Source: Saprospiraceae bacterium (GTDB taxonomy: Bacteria > Bacteroidota > Bacteroidia > Chitinophagales > Saprospiraceae). Taken from it: DNA of 64,000 bases. The position numbers and the translations under genes are program-made. Location: contig JADKBO010000012.1 of NCBI GenBank assembly GCA_016715105.1, positions 62,001 to 126,000 on the forward strand, in the 5' to 3' direction. This document shows positions 1 through 8,536 of this stretch, in pieces. Position 1 is the first letter of the stretch, and every line of letters begins with the position of its first letter. Under the pieces are notes generated by a model. That model was not told the origin of the DNA and did not search any database. It saw nothing but the letters and a program-made list of their open reading frames with translations.

Positions 1-231
1 AATTTCAAAGAACTGCAAGGAAGTAGCTAATAAGCTTCCATCGTCGGCAAAAATGCTTCCTCTGTCTGCATTGAGCTCCTTCCACTTCACATTTTTGGCA
101 CCCATTTTGCGCCATTTATCACCCTCCACTATACTGACTGTAAAAACCCTATACGCTATGACCAATGACAATATGCCGAAGATCATGACTACGAAATAAG
201 CCCGCGCTAGTAGTTCAGTCTTTTTATCCAT
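1..231 (-). CDS. ftsI: FtsI / PBP3-type penicillin-binding protein, N-terminal part (runs off window)
   Basis: The 77 codons present start at the ATG at 229-231 (MDKKTELLARAY...). They show a short cytoplasmic N-terminus, one membrane segment (about residues 11-29) and then the start of the penicillin-binding-protein dimerisation domain, with the family hallmark of an Asp-Arg-Gly followed by a hydrophobic residue (NADRGSIFADDG), just after the membrane anchor. Class B PBPs of this kind make septal peptidoglycan cross-links by transpeptidation. The gene sits 31 bp downstream of the FtsL-like gene in the conserved order mraZ-rsmH-ftsL-ftsI, which supports FtsI over the elongation PBP2. The catalytic domain lies outside the window, so only position and N-terminus support the call. 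Confidence 0.85.
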   Translation of the reverse strand, partial: MDKKTELLARAYFVVMIFGILSLVIAYRVFTVSIVEGDKWRKMGAKNVKWKELNADRGSIFADDGSLLATSLQFFEI

Positions 232-262
232 AATTTGTTAATAAATAACAATTTTACTTATT

Positions 263-586
263 CTATTTTTCTTTGTCTGACTCCAATTTAAGCGGCAACT
301 TATTGAGGGGTTTTAGACCTTTCTCTTCAAGATTCTTGGTGAGCTGAGATTGAGTGCTTTGATACATCAACTCTTGTTCGAGTGTCATGGCTTGCCAACG
401 ATAGTCATTTACCTCTTTTTTGAGGGAGTCTATCTTTCGTATTGCTCTCTCGGCTGAGTGTGCATTAAAAATATACACGACTCCAATGCCGACGATAAAA
501 AATACGAATGGCAAATTCACAAATACCCATTCTGCCCACCTGGATCTGATAAAAGTTGTAGATTTCTTATCTTTAGAACCAGACAT
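263..586 (-). CDS. ftsL: FtsL-like cell division protein
   Basis: A 107-residue bitopic protein: a basic N-terminus (residues 1-20), one membrane segment (about 21-43, VFVNLPFVFFIVGIGVVYIF), then a periplasmic heptad-like coiled coil (about 45-85). This is the architecture of FtsL/DivIC, which joins FtsQ and FtsB to recruit and activate the FtsW-FtsI septal synthase. Sequence conservation in this family is low, so the call rests on topology, length and the place between rsmH and ftsI. It starts 17 bp after the rsmH stop, so it is probably co-transcribed with the dcw operon. Confidence 0.75.
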   Translation of the reverse strand: MSGSKDKKSTTFIRSRWAEWVFVNLPFVFFIVGIGVVYIFNAHSAERAIRKIDSLKKEVNDYRWQAMTLEQELMYQSTQSQLTKNLEEKGLKPLNKLPLKLESDKEK

Positions 587-603
587 TTATGTATTATTTT
601 AAA

Positions 604-1503
604 TTATATCTTATAAGCTACTCTCAGCTTTGCACTTCTTGATCGCGGGTTGCGCTTCTGCTCTTTGAAATCGGGAACAATGGGTTTTTTGGTTACCACT
701 TCAAATGTTTTTTGAATGGCCCCAAAATCGTCTTTGTCCAATTCACCTTCCGTATTGCCTGTTTTGAAGATATTCTTCACCAAGCGATCTTCCAGCGAAT
801 GATAACTCATCACCACAAATCTCCCACCTGGTCTGAGCAACTTTGCTCCGTCCGTAAGAAATTGTGCTAGACCTGCTATTTCCCCATTTACTTCGATTCT
901 CAAAGCTTGATAGACTTGTGCAAAATATTTATTTGCAGGTCCCATCGAGTTTTGATCGAGGATTTGGTTGAGCTGACCAGTTGTTGTAATTCCACGATTG
1001 CGTCGTGATTCTACAATGGCTCTGGCCAGGGTTTTAGCGTTGCGTACTTCTCCGTAGGTAGAAAGAATGTTTACAAGATCTGCTTCATTGTATTCATTGA
1101 TGATTACTTGCGCGTCCAGAGGATTGGATTGATTCATCCTCATGTCAAGTGGTGCATCAAATCTGAATGAAAAGCCTCTCTCTGGCACATCAATCTGATG
1201 AGAAGAAATACCCAGGTCTGCAAGGATGCCATCGACTTGATCCACACCATACAAGCGCATAAATTTCTCTATGAATTTGTAATTTGATTGAATCAAAGTA
1301 AAATTGGCGGCATCTGGTGCGTTGTCCCAAGCGTCGTCGTCCATGTCAAAAGCGTACAAATGCCCGTTAGCATTTAGTTTTTCTAAAATAGCTTTGGAAT
1401 GTCCACCAGCTCCGAATGTGACATCAATATAGATGCCGTCGGGTCTGATATTTAAGGACTCAATACATTCCGAGAGTAAGACGGGGATGTGGTAATCAGA
1501 CAT
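604..1503 (-). CDS. rsmH: 16S rRNA (cytosine(1402)-N(4))-methyltransferase RsmH
   Basis: A 299-residue protein starting MSDYHIPVLL, the usual N-terminus of RsmH/MraW (HxPVLL). The SAM-binding loop VTFGAGGHS follows near residue 30, with the ADLGISSHQ and RGFSFRFDAPLDMRM family blocks and the late MSYHSLEDRLVK and NPRSRSAKLR blocks. It methylates N4 of C1402 in the ribosomal P site. The frame is open upstream to a GTG at 1572, but the ATG at 1503 gives the family N-terminus and overlaps the mraZ stop by 8 bp, typical of translational coupling. Length matches the family. Confidence 0.96.
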   Translation of the reverse strand: MSDYHIPVLLSECIESLNIRPDGIYIDVTFGAGGHSKAILEKLNANGHLYAFDMDDDAWDNAPDAANFTLIQSNYKFIEKFMRLYGVDQVDGILADLGISSHQIDVPERGFSFRFDAPLDMRMNQSNPLDAQVIINEYNEADLVNILSTYGEVRNAKTLARAIVESRRNRGITTTGQLNQILDQNSMGPANKYFAQVYQALRIEVNGEIAGLAQFLTDGAKLLRPGGRFVVMSYHSLEDRLVKNIFKTGNTEGELDKDDFGAIQKTFEVVTKKPIVPDFKEQKRNPRSRSAKLRVAYKI

Positions 1504-1963
1504 TTTTTTCTGGTTTGGTAATGGTTGCGAAAACCTCTTGTACCAAACTCGAAAAATCTTCAGGTTCGTCACTGATCATTTTCTCGTATGCATCCTTGGA
1601 CCATACTTCAATGATGTTGTGATAAGCAAATAGAATTACGTCTTTGTCGATGCCAGCATACGACCGCAAATTGGCGGGTATGAGGATGCGATCAACATTG
1701 TCGTTTGTCACTTCTGTTGCCCCTCTGTAAAAATACCTGATAACGTCTCTTTGTCTTTTGTCGTAGATATTGAGTTGGTTTATCTCTTTTGTTTTGTCTT
1801 CCCAAACTTCTCTGGGGTAGATTATCAAATTATTTTCAAAACCACGGTTAAGAATAAAATCGAGATTCCTTTTATTACCTAAGGCTTCTATGAGCTTTTG
1901 TGGCAGTTTTAGTCTGCCTCTGTCGTCTATTTTGCACTCATATTCACCTGTAAGTGAAATCAT
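1496..1963 (-). CDS. mraZ: Transcriptional regulator MraZ
   Basis: A 155-residue protein with two SpoVT/AbrB-like halves. The first has GEYECKIDDRGRLKLPQKL and the second DNVDRILIPANLRSYAGI, both matching the DxKGRxxxP signature of MraZ. It represses the dcw operon, and its own promoter, by binding direct repeats. The ATG at 1963 gives the expected MISLTGEYE start; a TTG at 1993 would add ten residues not typical of the family. It is first in the cluster and overlaps rsmH by 8 bp. Candidate MraZ boxes lie upstream at 2019-2033. Confidence 0.95.
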   Translation of the reverse strand: MISLTGEYECKIDDRGRLKLPQKLIEALGNKRNLDFILNRGFENNLIIYPREVWEDKTKEINQLNIYDKRQRDVIRYFYRGATEVTNDNVDRILIPANLRSYAGIDKDVILFAYHNIIEVWSKDAYEKMISDEPEDFSSLVQEVFATITKPEKNV

Positions 1964-1990
1964 CTTTTTTGTTCTAACCGGTTGATAAAA

Positions 1991-2033
1991 CAAACATATT
2001 AAACAATTTTACATTTTTTCCCATTTCCTCCCA
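1991..2033 (-). promoter_or_regulatory. Candidate mraZ promoter with MraZ-box direct repeats
   Basis: Read on the minus strand, two copies of TGGGA lie exactly 10 bp apart (2029-2033 and 2019-2023). MraZ in other bacteria binds TGGGN repeats separated by 5 bp upstream of its own gene. A third site in phase (2009-2013) is degenerate. Nearer the gene is TATGTTTG (1991-1998), which fits the Bacteroidota -7 consensus TAnnTTTG. No good -33 TTTG is seen. The layout suggests autorepression. Confidence 0.45.
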
Positions 2034-2892
2034 CAAAATTGCAGAATTACCTATTTTTTATTGCAAAATCATCTAGCTTCCTTATCAAAGCCTTAATTTG
2101 TCAACAATTCGTTGACAAAATTTAACAAATTAAGCGAAAATATGAATCATAAACTAAATATTAAATAAATTATTTATAAATTATTTTTATAATGTGTAAA
2201 ATATCAATTTTAAGTGTTTTACATCTTCAATATTAATACATATAAGAAAATGAGATTTATTTTCTACAGAAATACGCCAGTTTTATATGTTAAGAGATTT
2301 TTATATGTAAGAGAACAGTGACTTTGGGGAAAAAATGGGAGAAAAATTTGCCATTTTCTGTTTTTGGCCATTTTTAGACAAATTCCAGCCAAATACAGAG
2401 TAGACTGCCCGGATATGAACAACTGAAATGAGAAGAATGCGGATCGGAATTCGCAAATTGTTGATGAGATATTATGATGGCGAGAATTTAGTCTCTGCCT
2501 ACTCAGTACCTCGAGATGAGGTGAATGTGGATAGGAAATCGTTGAATCGTTGATGTGGAATTCTGGTGGGGAGAATTTAGTCCTTCCTGCTCAATAGGTT
2601 GAGAAAAGGAGAATCTGGGTCGGAAATCGTTGATGAGGTAATATGGTGGCGAGACTTTAGTCCTGCCCAGTACCTCGAGATGAGGAGAATGTGGATAGGA
2701 AATGGAAATCGTTGATGTGGAATTCTGGTGGCGAAACTTTAATCAATGCCTGCCCAATAAATCGAGATGAGGCGAATACAAATCTTAGATCGTATTATAT
2801 AATAAGAAGTGAAAGACAAATAAACGATTAAACGCATAAACCTATAAACCAATAAGTTATCTCTTTCTACAGAAAACCTTTGATACTAGTGT
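1994..2892. other. 900-bp intergenic region, AT-rich then repeat-bearing
   Basis: No plausible gene was found. The part next to mraZ (1994-2330) is very AT-rich and carries the mraZ control sites. The part next to the glycosyltransferase gene holds a degenerate tandem repeat (2428-2779). The last 110 bp before 2893 show nothing recognisable. Confidence 0.6.
2428..2779. repeat. Degenerate tandem repeat, about 4 units of 76-88 bp
   Basis: Units start near 2428, 2516, 2604, 2680 and a partial one at 2767. Each begins with a variant of ATGAGGAGAATGTGGATAGG, continues with AAATCGTTGATG, and ends with GGTGGCGAGAATTTAGTCC and a CCTCGAG-like boundary. Units differ by substitutions and small indels, so the array is old. 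It has no consistent reading frame. Confidence 0.8.
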
Positions 2893-4116
2893 TTATGATT
2901 TATGCCTCTTATAATAAGACTTCTCTTTGATGTACTTGTATTTTTCTACCAAGGCTAAGGCTATATGTTTTTGATCATAATACTCCATTACAAACCTTCT
3001 GGCATTCTCACCAATTTGTTTTCTTTTATCATGATCATCAATCAAGGCAAGAATTTGAGCAGCGAATGTTTCGGCGTCATCAGCAAGAGAAATATTTGCA
3101 CCATCAGTGACATTGATACCTTCTGCTCCCAGTGAAGTTGAAACGATACATTTCTCAAGTGCCATGGCTTCAATAATTTTGACTCGCATACCACTTCCAG
3201 AAAACAATGGAACCACCATCAAATCATGATTTCCTATAAATTCGATGGCATCGTCAACCTCACCGTGTATAAAGACATTATCTGATTTTAATGCCAACAA
3301 ATCTGGTGGCGTATTGCGACCTGCAACGTGAAACTGAGCCTCTGGGTTGGCTTTATGAACCAATGGCCATACTTTTTCCAAAAACCAATTGAATCCTTCT
3401 GCATTCGGTATCCAGTCCATGGCCCCAATGAAACAAATGGATTTGTTTACTGTCTGTTGATTGATTTTATAATTATCTAATTGCAGTCCGATTGGTGTTG
3501 CCATTGCACCGTTCTTATATCCCAGCTTTTTAAATTGATCAAGGTCTCGTTGTGAAATGGCCAATAAATAGTCATAGTCATTCAACTTCTCAAGTTCATA
3601 TTTTTTGAGCTTTTTGGTCAAATGATTGAGATATAATTTTTTAGGCAAAAAGCCTGTGCCTTGTGAGATGCGCTCCCATATCTCAAATTCGATATTATGA
3701 GATCTCATCGTGACTATGGCGTCAGAGTGTTGTTTGATCAGGTCGATATAAGGGGACAAATATAAAGTCTCCAACTGCACCACATCAAAATCATCTGATT
3801 GTAGTGTTTCTATGAGTTTCTCAGCAAATTCTTTGGATTCAAAGCGAGAAACGTGGTAACTTTTATCTGAGAAGAGGTTGGCAAAGGCATCTCCAACTTT
3901 GAGTCTGTTGTCAACATCTACGGTGTAAATTTGCTTATAGTGATTAAAATCTGCTGGAAGTTCATTTACATCAAGGTAGTGTTTAGATGTATTCATCGAA
4001 AGTAGTGTGACTTCGCAACCGAGATCAACCAAGGCCCTAGTCAAGTAAGTAACTGCTATCGATTCACCGTCCTTAAGTGGAAATGGAAACTTTTTACACA
4101 GCTGAAGTATCTTCAT
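2893..4116 (-). CDS. GT4-family glycosyltransferase
   Basis: A 407-residue GT-B type enzyme. The N-terminal half starts KILQLCKKFPFPLKDGESIAV, the usual acceptor-domain opening with a glycine-containing loop. The C-terminal half has ICFIGAMDWIPNAEGFNWF, then VVPLFSGSGMRVKIIEAMALEKCIV, where the Glu of KIIEAMA is the conserved nucleotide-sugar-binding residue of the GT4 EX7E-like motif. Such enzymes transfer sugars from nucleotide donors in the cytoplasm to build surface polysaccharide. No polysaccharide cluster surrounds it, so the substrate is unknown. The gene at 11360-12547 is a distant paralogue. Confidence 0.85.
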   Translation of the reverse strand: MKILQLCKKFPFPLKDGESIAVTYLTRALVDLGCEVTLLSMNTSKHYLDVNELPADFNHYKQIYTVDVDNRLKVGDAFANLFSDKSYHVSRFESKEFAEKLIETLQSDDFDVVQLETLYLSPYIDLIKQHSDAIVTMRSHNIEFEIWERISQGTGFLPKKLYLNHLTKKLKKYELEKLNDYDYLLAISQRDLDQFKKLGYKNGAMATPIGLQLDNYKINQQTVNKSICFIGAMDWIPNAEGFNWFLEKVWPLVHKANPEAQFHVAGRNTPPDLLALKSDNVFIHGEVDDAIEFIGNHDLMVVPLFSGSGMRVKIIEAMALEKCIVSTSLGAEGINVTDGANISLADDAETFAAQILALIDDHDKRKQIGENARRFVMEYYDQKHIALALVEKYKYIKEKSYYKRHKS

Positions 4117-4148
4117 AAAAAATTCTAATCAAGCGTAATTGAGTAATC

Positions 4149-4176
4149 AAAAATAGGAAATTTTTCCTTCCTATTT
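4149..4176 (-). terminator. Hairpin with T-run, candidate terminator
   Basis: A perfect 9-bp inverted repeat (AAATAGGAA at 4151-4159 with TTCCTATTT at 4168-4176) is followed by a short T-run on the minus strand. It lies between the DUF4412 gene and the glycosyltransferase gene. It could end transcripts from the former or sit in the 5' leader of the latter. Confidence 0.4.
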
Positions 4177-4325
4177 CCATGTATAACGTTTTAAAAGTTT
4201 TCTTTATTTAAAAAGTTGTATCACAAGCAATAATATCAGCAAATTATTTTGTTTGGTGTTAACGTTAATTTCACAAGTAGCTAATACCATTCTAAAAATA
4301 CTAAACGCAACAGGCTCAAAATCAG

Positions 4326-4357
4326 AAGCCTCGCCAAAAATAAATGTGACGAGGCTT
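4326..4357 (-). terminator. Rho-independent terminator-like hairpin after the DUF4412 gene
   Basis: AAGCCTCG (4326-4333) pairs perfectly with CGAGGCTT (4350-4357) across a 16-nt loop. It lies 35 bp downstream of the DUF4412 stop. The T-run on the minus strand is imperfect, so this is a moderate call. Confidence 0.5.
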
Positions 4358-4391
4358 TTAATTATAAGTTAAAAGTAAAATTTAGCAGGTT

Positions 4392-5096
4392 TTAGAAACC
4401 CATGCCCATTCCACCCATTTGCTTTCTGAATTCTTCCATGGTATATTTTTTATACCCTGTAGTATTAGGCACTGCCTTGCTCATGTCAACCTCATCTGAG
4501 ATTGCCGTTGCTTGCATGGTAATGTTCATCATGGCATTTTTGATCGTAAATTCCAATGGAAAACCAGGCATTTCTACCGTCTGGAATCCTTGAATAAGAC
4601 CTTGACCACCTTTGATATCCTCAGTCACATATGCTTCAACTTCCATTTCTGCCAATTCTGGACTTGTTACAGAGATTTTGTAACACTTATAACCCAAAAT
4701 TTCCTTGGTAGCTTTTTTATCAGGTGTAATCACAGCTGATTTTTTGATGGCGTCTTGTTGTGGGTCTTTTGCCATTTCTGAGATGGTAGATGATATCCAC
4801 ATTTTTTGTCCCATCATATCCATGAGCATGTCATACTTGTCTTCTTTTTGATTGCTGTAGGTTTTCATTTTCACCATTCCACCCATCATATCTGCTGTAG
4901 TTGCCTGGACACCATCACCAAATTTGATTTCAGTAGAACTACCCTTCATCATTTCCAACTGCATAGCCATCTGAGGGTCAGTTGCTGTGATTTCAGTAAG
5001 TTCCATTTTGATTGTCCCTTTGTCAAGGTTTTTCTGCGCAAAGGTCATGTTTACAAAGGCAAGGATTGCCACAAGGCTCAAAACTAATTTTTTCAT
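4392..5096 (-). CDS. Exported Met-rich protein, DUF4412-like
   Basis: A 234-residue protein with a clear signal peptide (MKKLVLSLVAILAFVNMTFAQ). The mature part resembles DUF4412/GLPGLI-type Bacteroidota exported proteins: it has repeated short beta-strand patterns, the block KEILGYKCYKISVTSP in the middle and VEAYVTEDI after it. Methionine is very frequent (MAMQLEMMKG, DMLMDMMGQKMW) and the protein ends GGMGMGF. The cellular role of the family is not known. Met-rich segments can bind copper or silver in some periplasmic proteins, but nothing here shows that. It looks monocistronic, with hairpins downstream. Confidence 0.75.
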   Translation of the reverse strand: MKKLVLSLVAILAFVNMTFAQKNLDKGTIKMELTEITATDPQMAMQLEMMKGSSTEIKFGDGVQATTADMMGGMVKMKTYSNQKEDKYDMLMDMMGQKMWISSTISEMAKDPQQDAIKKSAVITPDKKATKEILGYKCYKISVTSPELAEMEVEAYVTEDIKGGQGLIQGFQTVEMPGFPLEFTIKNAMMNITMQATAISDEVDMSKAVPNTTGYKKYTMEEFRKQMGGMGMGF

Positions 5097-5256
5097 TTCT
5101 GTTGTTTAATTTTTTATAAAGGTAAAAGTTTTTTTTAATGTTTGTCTGCTATCATAGACTAAAAACACAGTTACGACGACGTAAGATCGGCATAGTTACC
5201 AATCCTTGATTTATTAATGGTTTATTAACAATGGGAGTTCAATGCCTGCGGCCTGT

Positions 5257-5442
5257 CCCTGCTTTTGCAAGGGGCGCAATGGGCAATGGTCTGCGACCGC
5301 AATGGGCAATGAGCAATGCCTGCGGCGCAATGGGCAATGGTCTGCGACCGCAATGGGCAATGGGCAATGGTCTGCGACAGCAATGGATTTCAATGAGAGT
5401 TCAATGGGAGTTCAATGATTTCAATCCCTTGCAGAAGCAGGG
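5257..5442. repeat. Inverted-repeat-bounded low-complexity cassette
   Basis: CCCTGCTTTTGCAAGGG (5257-5273) and CCCTTGCAGAAGCAGGG (5426-5442) are inverted copies with one mismatch. Between them lie tandem CAATGGGCAATGGTCTGCGA phrases (near 5276, 5328 and 5362). The form recalls a small non-autonomous repeat element. No target-site duplication was identified. Confidence 0.55.
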
Positions 5443-5488
5443 ACACGTGGGAATTCAAATAAATATATTTTAAATAACCAATCGTAGA

Positions 5489-5508
5489 AGACGCAAGGTC
5501 TTGCGTCT
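5489..5508. repeat. Dispersed 20-bp palindrome, copy 1
   Basis: AGACGCAAGGTCTTGCGTCT is palindromic except at the central two bases. Its flanks (AATCGTAGA before, GCACAAATGTGATTTCAATGG after) match the reverse complement of the sequence around the copy at 19822-19841, so a unit of about 50 bp is shared in opposite orientation. Confidence 0.75.
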
Positions 5509-5848
5509 GCACAAATGTGATTTCAATGGGAGTTCAATGAGGCGTGGGAGTCGCAATGATTTCATGGTGCAGTAAAATGTTTTAAAGCCAATTTCAGGAG
5601 ATTGATTTGCCAGAGGAGTCCAATGGGAGTTCATGATTTCATGGGAATTCAAACAAAATCTTTAAAAATTCCGTGAGACCGGTATCTGCAAAAAGCTGCT
5701 TGATTGAGTTAAAAAAGCTCGAGGCCTGTGATGGAAGCTCGAAGATAAAAGCATTGCTCACATTTATACCCAATCTGATCGCTGATTAAAACTGATAGCT
5801 AAATGTTTCCTGATTTCCAATTTCCGATTTCCGATTTCCGCCCTCCGA

Positions 5849-6391
5849 TTAATACCCCCACTCATCAATGTACTTGATGAATATTTTGGCCAAATTTTCT
5901 GCATCAGAAATAGCTCTGTGATGAATTCCTGTAAATTCCAATCCTTCGTGTTTGATGGTATTTTTGAGGCCTGATAATTTGTGCTCACCTTTCATGGCAT
6001 GGTAATTATCTTTCACATTCATGTTGAAATCCAACCAGTCGATATCAATTTTATGAAGTTTGCAATTGGTTTGCAAAAGTTGCACATCAAATTTACCCCA
6101 GGCACACAACATATAATCTTCCTCATGGATATTGATCCAATCTTGGAAGTCCTCAATAGTTGTTGGGAAATCTTTGGCTCTATCTACATCCTGCTGGGTG
6201 ATGGAGGTGAGTGACTTACAAAATTCAGATAAAATGGGATTGACAGAGGGTTTGATGAATTTATTGTAGCTGCCCAGGATTGCTCCAAGTGGGTTGATTT
6301 TTACAGCACCTATTTCAATGATTTCATTGATGCCATGAGGTGGTCTTCCTCTCCAACAAGTCGCTTCTAAATCGTATACAATAAAATTCAC
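5849..6391 (-). CDS. DEDDh 3'-5' exonuclease (ERI-1 / DnaQ-like)
   Basis: A 180-residue protein matching the RNase T/DnaQ fold. All catalytic residues of the DEDDh class are visible: D7 and E9 (YDLEAT), D102 (WGKFDVQLL), and H158 with D163 (HHRAISDAE). The early EIIEIGAV and the GLKNTIKHEG block place it with single-domain ERI-1/3'hExo-like exonucleases rather than with the Pol III epsilon subunit. It would trim 3' ends of RNA or DNA using two metal ions. It starts 10 bp after the acyltransferase stop, so the two are probably co-transcribed with engB. Confidence 0.85.
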   Translation of the reverse strand: MNFIVYDLEATCWRGRPPHGINEIIEIGAVKINPLGAILGSYNKFIKPSVNPILSEFCKSLTSITQQDVDRAKDFPTTIEDFQDWINIHEEDYMLCAWGKFDVQLLQTNCKLHKIDIDWLDFNMNVKDNYHAMKGEHKLSGLKNTIKHEGLEFTGIHHRAISDAENLAKIFIKYIDEWGY

Positions 6392-6401
6392 TATAGACTA
6401 C

Positions 6402-8090
6402 TTATTTTTCAACAAAACTAAATTCCTTTACTTTACTCCAGTCAAGTTCATCACTGAAGTTGTAACCTTCCATTCTGTTGTGATAGTAAAAAAGCAGTTT
6501 GAGATTTTGAGTACACAATTGATCATCCTGAATAAACATCACTTTATCACCATGATAAGTACCGCAAGCATTCACTCCTTCTGCTATTATTTGATCCAGG
6601 TTGCCAACCTTTATAACTTCATCCAATTTAATTTTCCCTTTTGCTTCCCATTCGTTAAGTACCTCAATGGCCGATATCAATACCGTTTTAAGTATAAATA
6701 CCGGAATTTGTACTTCCGAAGGATGGAGTTTTAAAATGGATAACATGTCCAAATCCTTCCTGTATTTCAAAATGATTTTGAAGGCAACATGAGACACCAA
6801 ATGTGAAGGCAAAACTACATTGTTTTTCAAGAAAGATTCAACAATTTTCTGACCCAAAAGTTTGGTGTAGACATTTTCTCTTTGTGGATCTTCTGACATA
6901 TCTTCCTCCAACCTAAAGTAATCTACCAAATCTATTTTTTGGCCATTTTTATCATAACTGTGTCCATCAGCTGCAATGCGATTGCCCATCACATCCATTG
7001 GCTCCCCAAATGATAAATACATGTCGGAATTTTTGGTAAATAATGCTTTGATGAAACGCATTCTGTCTCCAAATGAAATAGAAGTATCCTTTGATCGCAT
7101 ATATTTTTCCTTGCCGATCACCCTCAGGAACTGATCCACCATCCCTTTAGCTTCTAAAACAAAATTATAACCAAGCACCACCGGCACGATGATGACCTTT
7201 CTATCACTTTTATTGGCAATAAACAAACGTTGGGCTTCTATTGCGCTACCTAGTAATCCTAGTTTGAGTCTTTCTTCAATGGCTCCGCTTCTTGACCTGG
7301 TACCTCCAGGGAAAAATATATTATTGAGCCCTTTGTATAGAGAATAGGATGCCATGGAGGTAAGACATTCCAAATAAATCGGATTTTTCTTCCTTCTATC
7401 TACCCTATAAGCTCCTAATCGATTCATATAGTAAGCTGCAATTTCTACATCATAGAGATTGAGTCCTGCTCCATAAGCAAAAGCGGGCAATCCAGCGATC
7501 ATATCCAACACATAGCCAACCAAAATGCTGTCAACATTAGAAAAATGCGTAGGCACAATCAAAACCGTGCCTTTATCAAAAAGCTGACGCGTTTCTTCTA
7601 CGTGTCCAAAAACCTTGAGTTTGGTACTCAGCAATTCCCGATCACCCCAAAAAAATGTTCCTTTTTTGTCATTGAATTTATTGTACAATCTTTTGAATAA
7701 AGAAGTCAAAAACTTTCGGGCAAATCGGTAAGTTTTCGGTGTGAAATCGCCAACAATTTCAGTATTGTATCGATTGATCATGCGCATCATGATCGTATCT
7801 AGCGCATCTTCACTTTCAGTATTTTTGATGATATTATTGAGTTCTACACTCAATTCTTTCCAATAATTCTGTTCGTCGGGTGGGTCAACTTTCCAAGGTG
7901 TGAGCTTCACCCGCTGATTTTCAAGATAAATACTTTTGGCAAGTAAGTCTTTAAAACTGTGATTATTCTGCTTCAGCCTATTAAATACAAACTCATTTAA
8001 TTCTTTGATAAATAGCTCTTTATCCTTATGAAAAGTATAAATTGGCCAGGTCTCAATGTCCGGTTTAATATGTTTGTATATGCTACTCAA
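6402..8090 (-). CDS. PlsB-like 1-acyl-glycerol-3-phosphate / glycerol-3-phosphate acyltransferase
   Basis: A 562-residue protein with the acyltransferase signature: the catalytic H-x4-D motif at H182-D187 (THFSNVDS) and the phosphate-binding block FFPGGTRSRSG at about 259-269. A further conserved stretch, IIVPVVLGYNFVLE, follows. The family transfers fatty acyl groups to glycerol-3-phosphate or lysophosphatidate at the membrane. No membrane segment is obvious, so it is probably peripheral. The only nearby start is the TTG at 8088-8090 (SSIYKHIKPDIETW); no ATG lies upstream in frame before the engB end. The long C-terminal part (about 400-562) has no family I can name. Confidence 0.8.
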   Translation of the reverse strand: MSSIYKHIKPDIETWPIYTFHKDKELFIKELNEFVFNRLKQNNHSFKDLLAKSIYLENQRVKLTPWKVDPPDEQNYWKELSVELNNIIKNTESEDALDTIMMRMINRYNTEIVGDFTPKTYRFARKFLTSLFKRLYNKFNDKKGTFFWGDRELLSTKLKVFGHVEETRQLFDKGTVLIVPTHFSNVDSILVGYVLDMIAGLPAFAYGAGLNLYDVEIAAYYMNRLGAYRVDRRKKNPIYLECLTSMASYSLYKGLNNIFFPGGTRSRSGAIEERLKLGLLGSAIEAQRLFIANKSDRKVIIVPVVLGYNFVLEAKGMVDQFLRVIGKEKYMRSKDTSISFGDRMRFIKALFTKNSDMYLSFGEPMDVMGNRIAADGHSYDKNGQKIDLVDYFRLEEDMSEDPQRENVYTKLLGQKIVESFLKNNVVLPSHLVSHVAFKIILKYRKDLDMLSILKLHPSEVQIPVFILKTVLISAIEVLNEWEAKGKIKLDEVIKVGNLDQIIAEGVNACGTYHGDKVMFIQDDQLCTQNLKLLFYYHNRMEGYNFSDELDWSKVKEFSFVEK

Positions 8091-8133
8091 ATGTTGTTTA
8101 TTTTGAAATTGCAGGGCAAAAATAATCGAAAAC

Positions 8134-8536
8134 CTAAGTATTCAGTATCTTTTCCACAAATGAAAGCAGTTCTTCTTTTCCTGCAGTGGTATTTGCACTC
8201 GTAAAAAACCTTGGGGGCAGCTCCTCCCAAAAGGCAGAAAGCTTAGTTTCAATTTTCCCGATATTATAATCCAACTCTTCCTTTTTGACTTTATCTGTTT
8301 TGGTATAAACCAGCGCTATAGGAATGCCTTCTGTACCACACCAGTTGACAAACTCTTCATCTATTTTTTGAATGGTGTGCCTGGCGTCCAATAACACAAA
8401 GGCTATATATAATTGTTTTCTATTGCGAAGATAATACTTAATCATCTTGGACCATTCTTCTCTGGTCTTTTGAGAAATTTTAGCATAACCATAACCTGGT
8501 AAATCCACTAGATGCCATTGCTCATTGATGATGAAA
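8134..8536 (-). CDS. engB: EngB/YsxC GTPase, C-terminal part (after frameshift)
   Basis: This frame encodes the rest of the ribosome-assembly GTPase EngB: VDLPGYGYAKIS (the G3 DxxG region), VLLDARHTIQ, and VYTKTDKVKK (the G4 TKxD motif). It is separated from the N-terminal part by one missing base. A gene caller would open it at GTG 8508, but the frame continues upstream as NFFIINEQWHL, the expected EngB sequence, back to the A-run at 8534-8538. EngB helps assemble the large ribosomal subunit and is essential in most bacteria. Confidence 0.85.

Larger units (their letters stand above)
5097..5848. other. 750-bp repeat-rich spacer without genes
   Basis: Short open frames here are built from repeats and show no protein-like composition. 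The spacer holds repeated CAATGGGAGTTCAATG phrases, three copies of GCAATGGGCAATGGTCTGCG, an inverted-repeat pair (5257-5442), a copy of a dispersed palindrome (5489-5508) and ATTTCCG repeats just downstream of the exonuclease stop (about 5815-5848). Confidence 0.75.

Noticed and set aside
1504..1572. Upstream GTG start for rsmH giving 322 residues
   Set aside because: The family N-terminus begins at MSDYHIPVLL (1503), and the longer form would overlap mraZ by about 77 bp instead of 8.
2318..2345. Second TGGGG...TGGGA pair on the plus strand as a distant MraZ site
   Set aside because: Spacing is 11 bp, orientation is opposite and it lies about 300 bp from mraZ.
5231..5652. Two open frames in the repeat spacer (5231-5473 plus, 5470-5652 minus)
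   Set aside because: Both are translations of CAATGGGCAATGG/GGAGTTCAATG repeats with no domain, signal or neighbour support.
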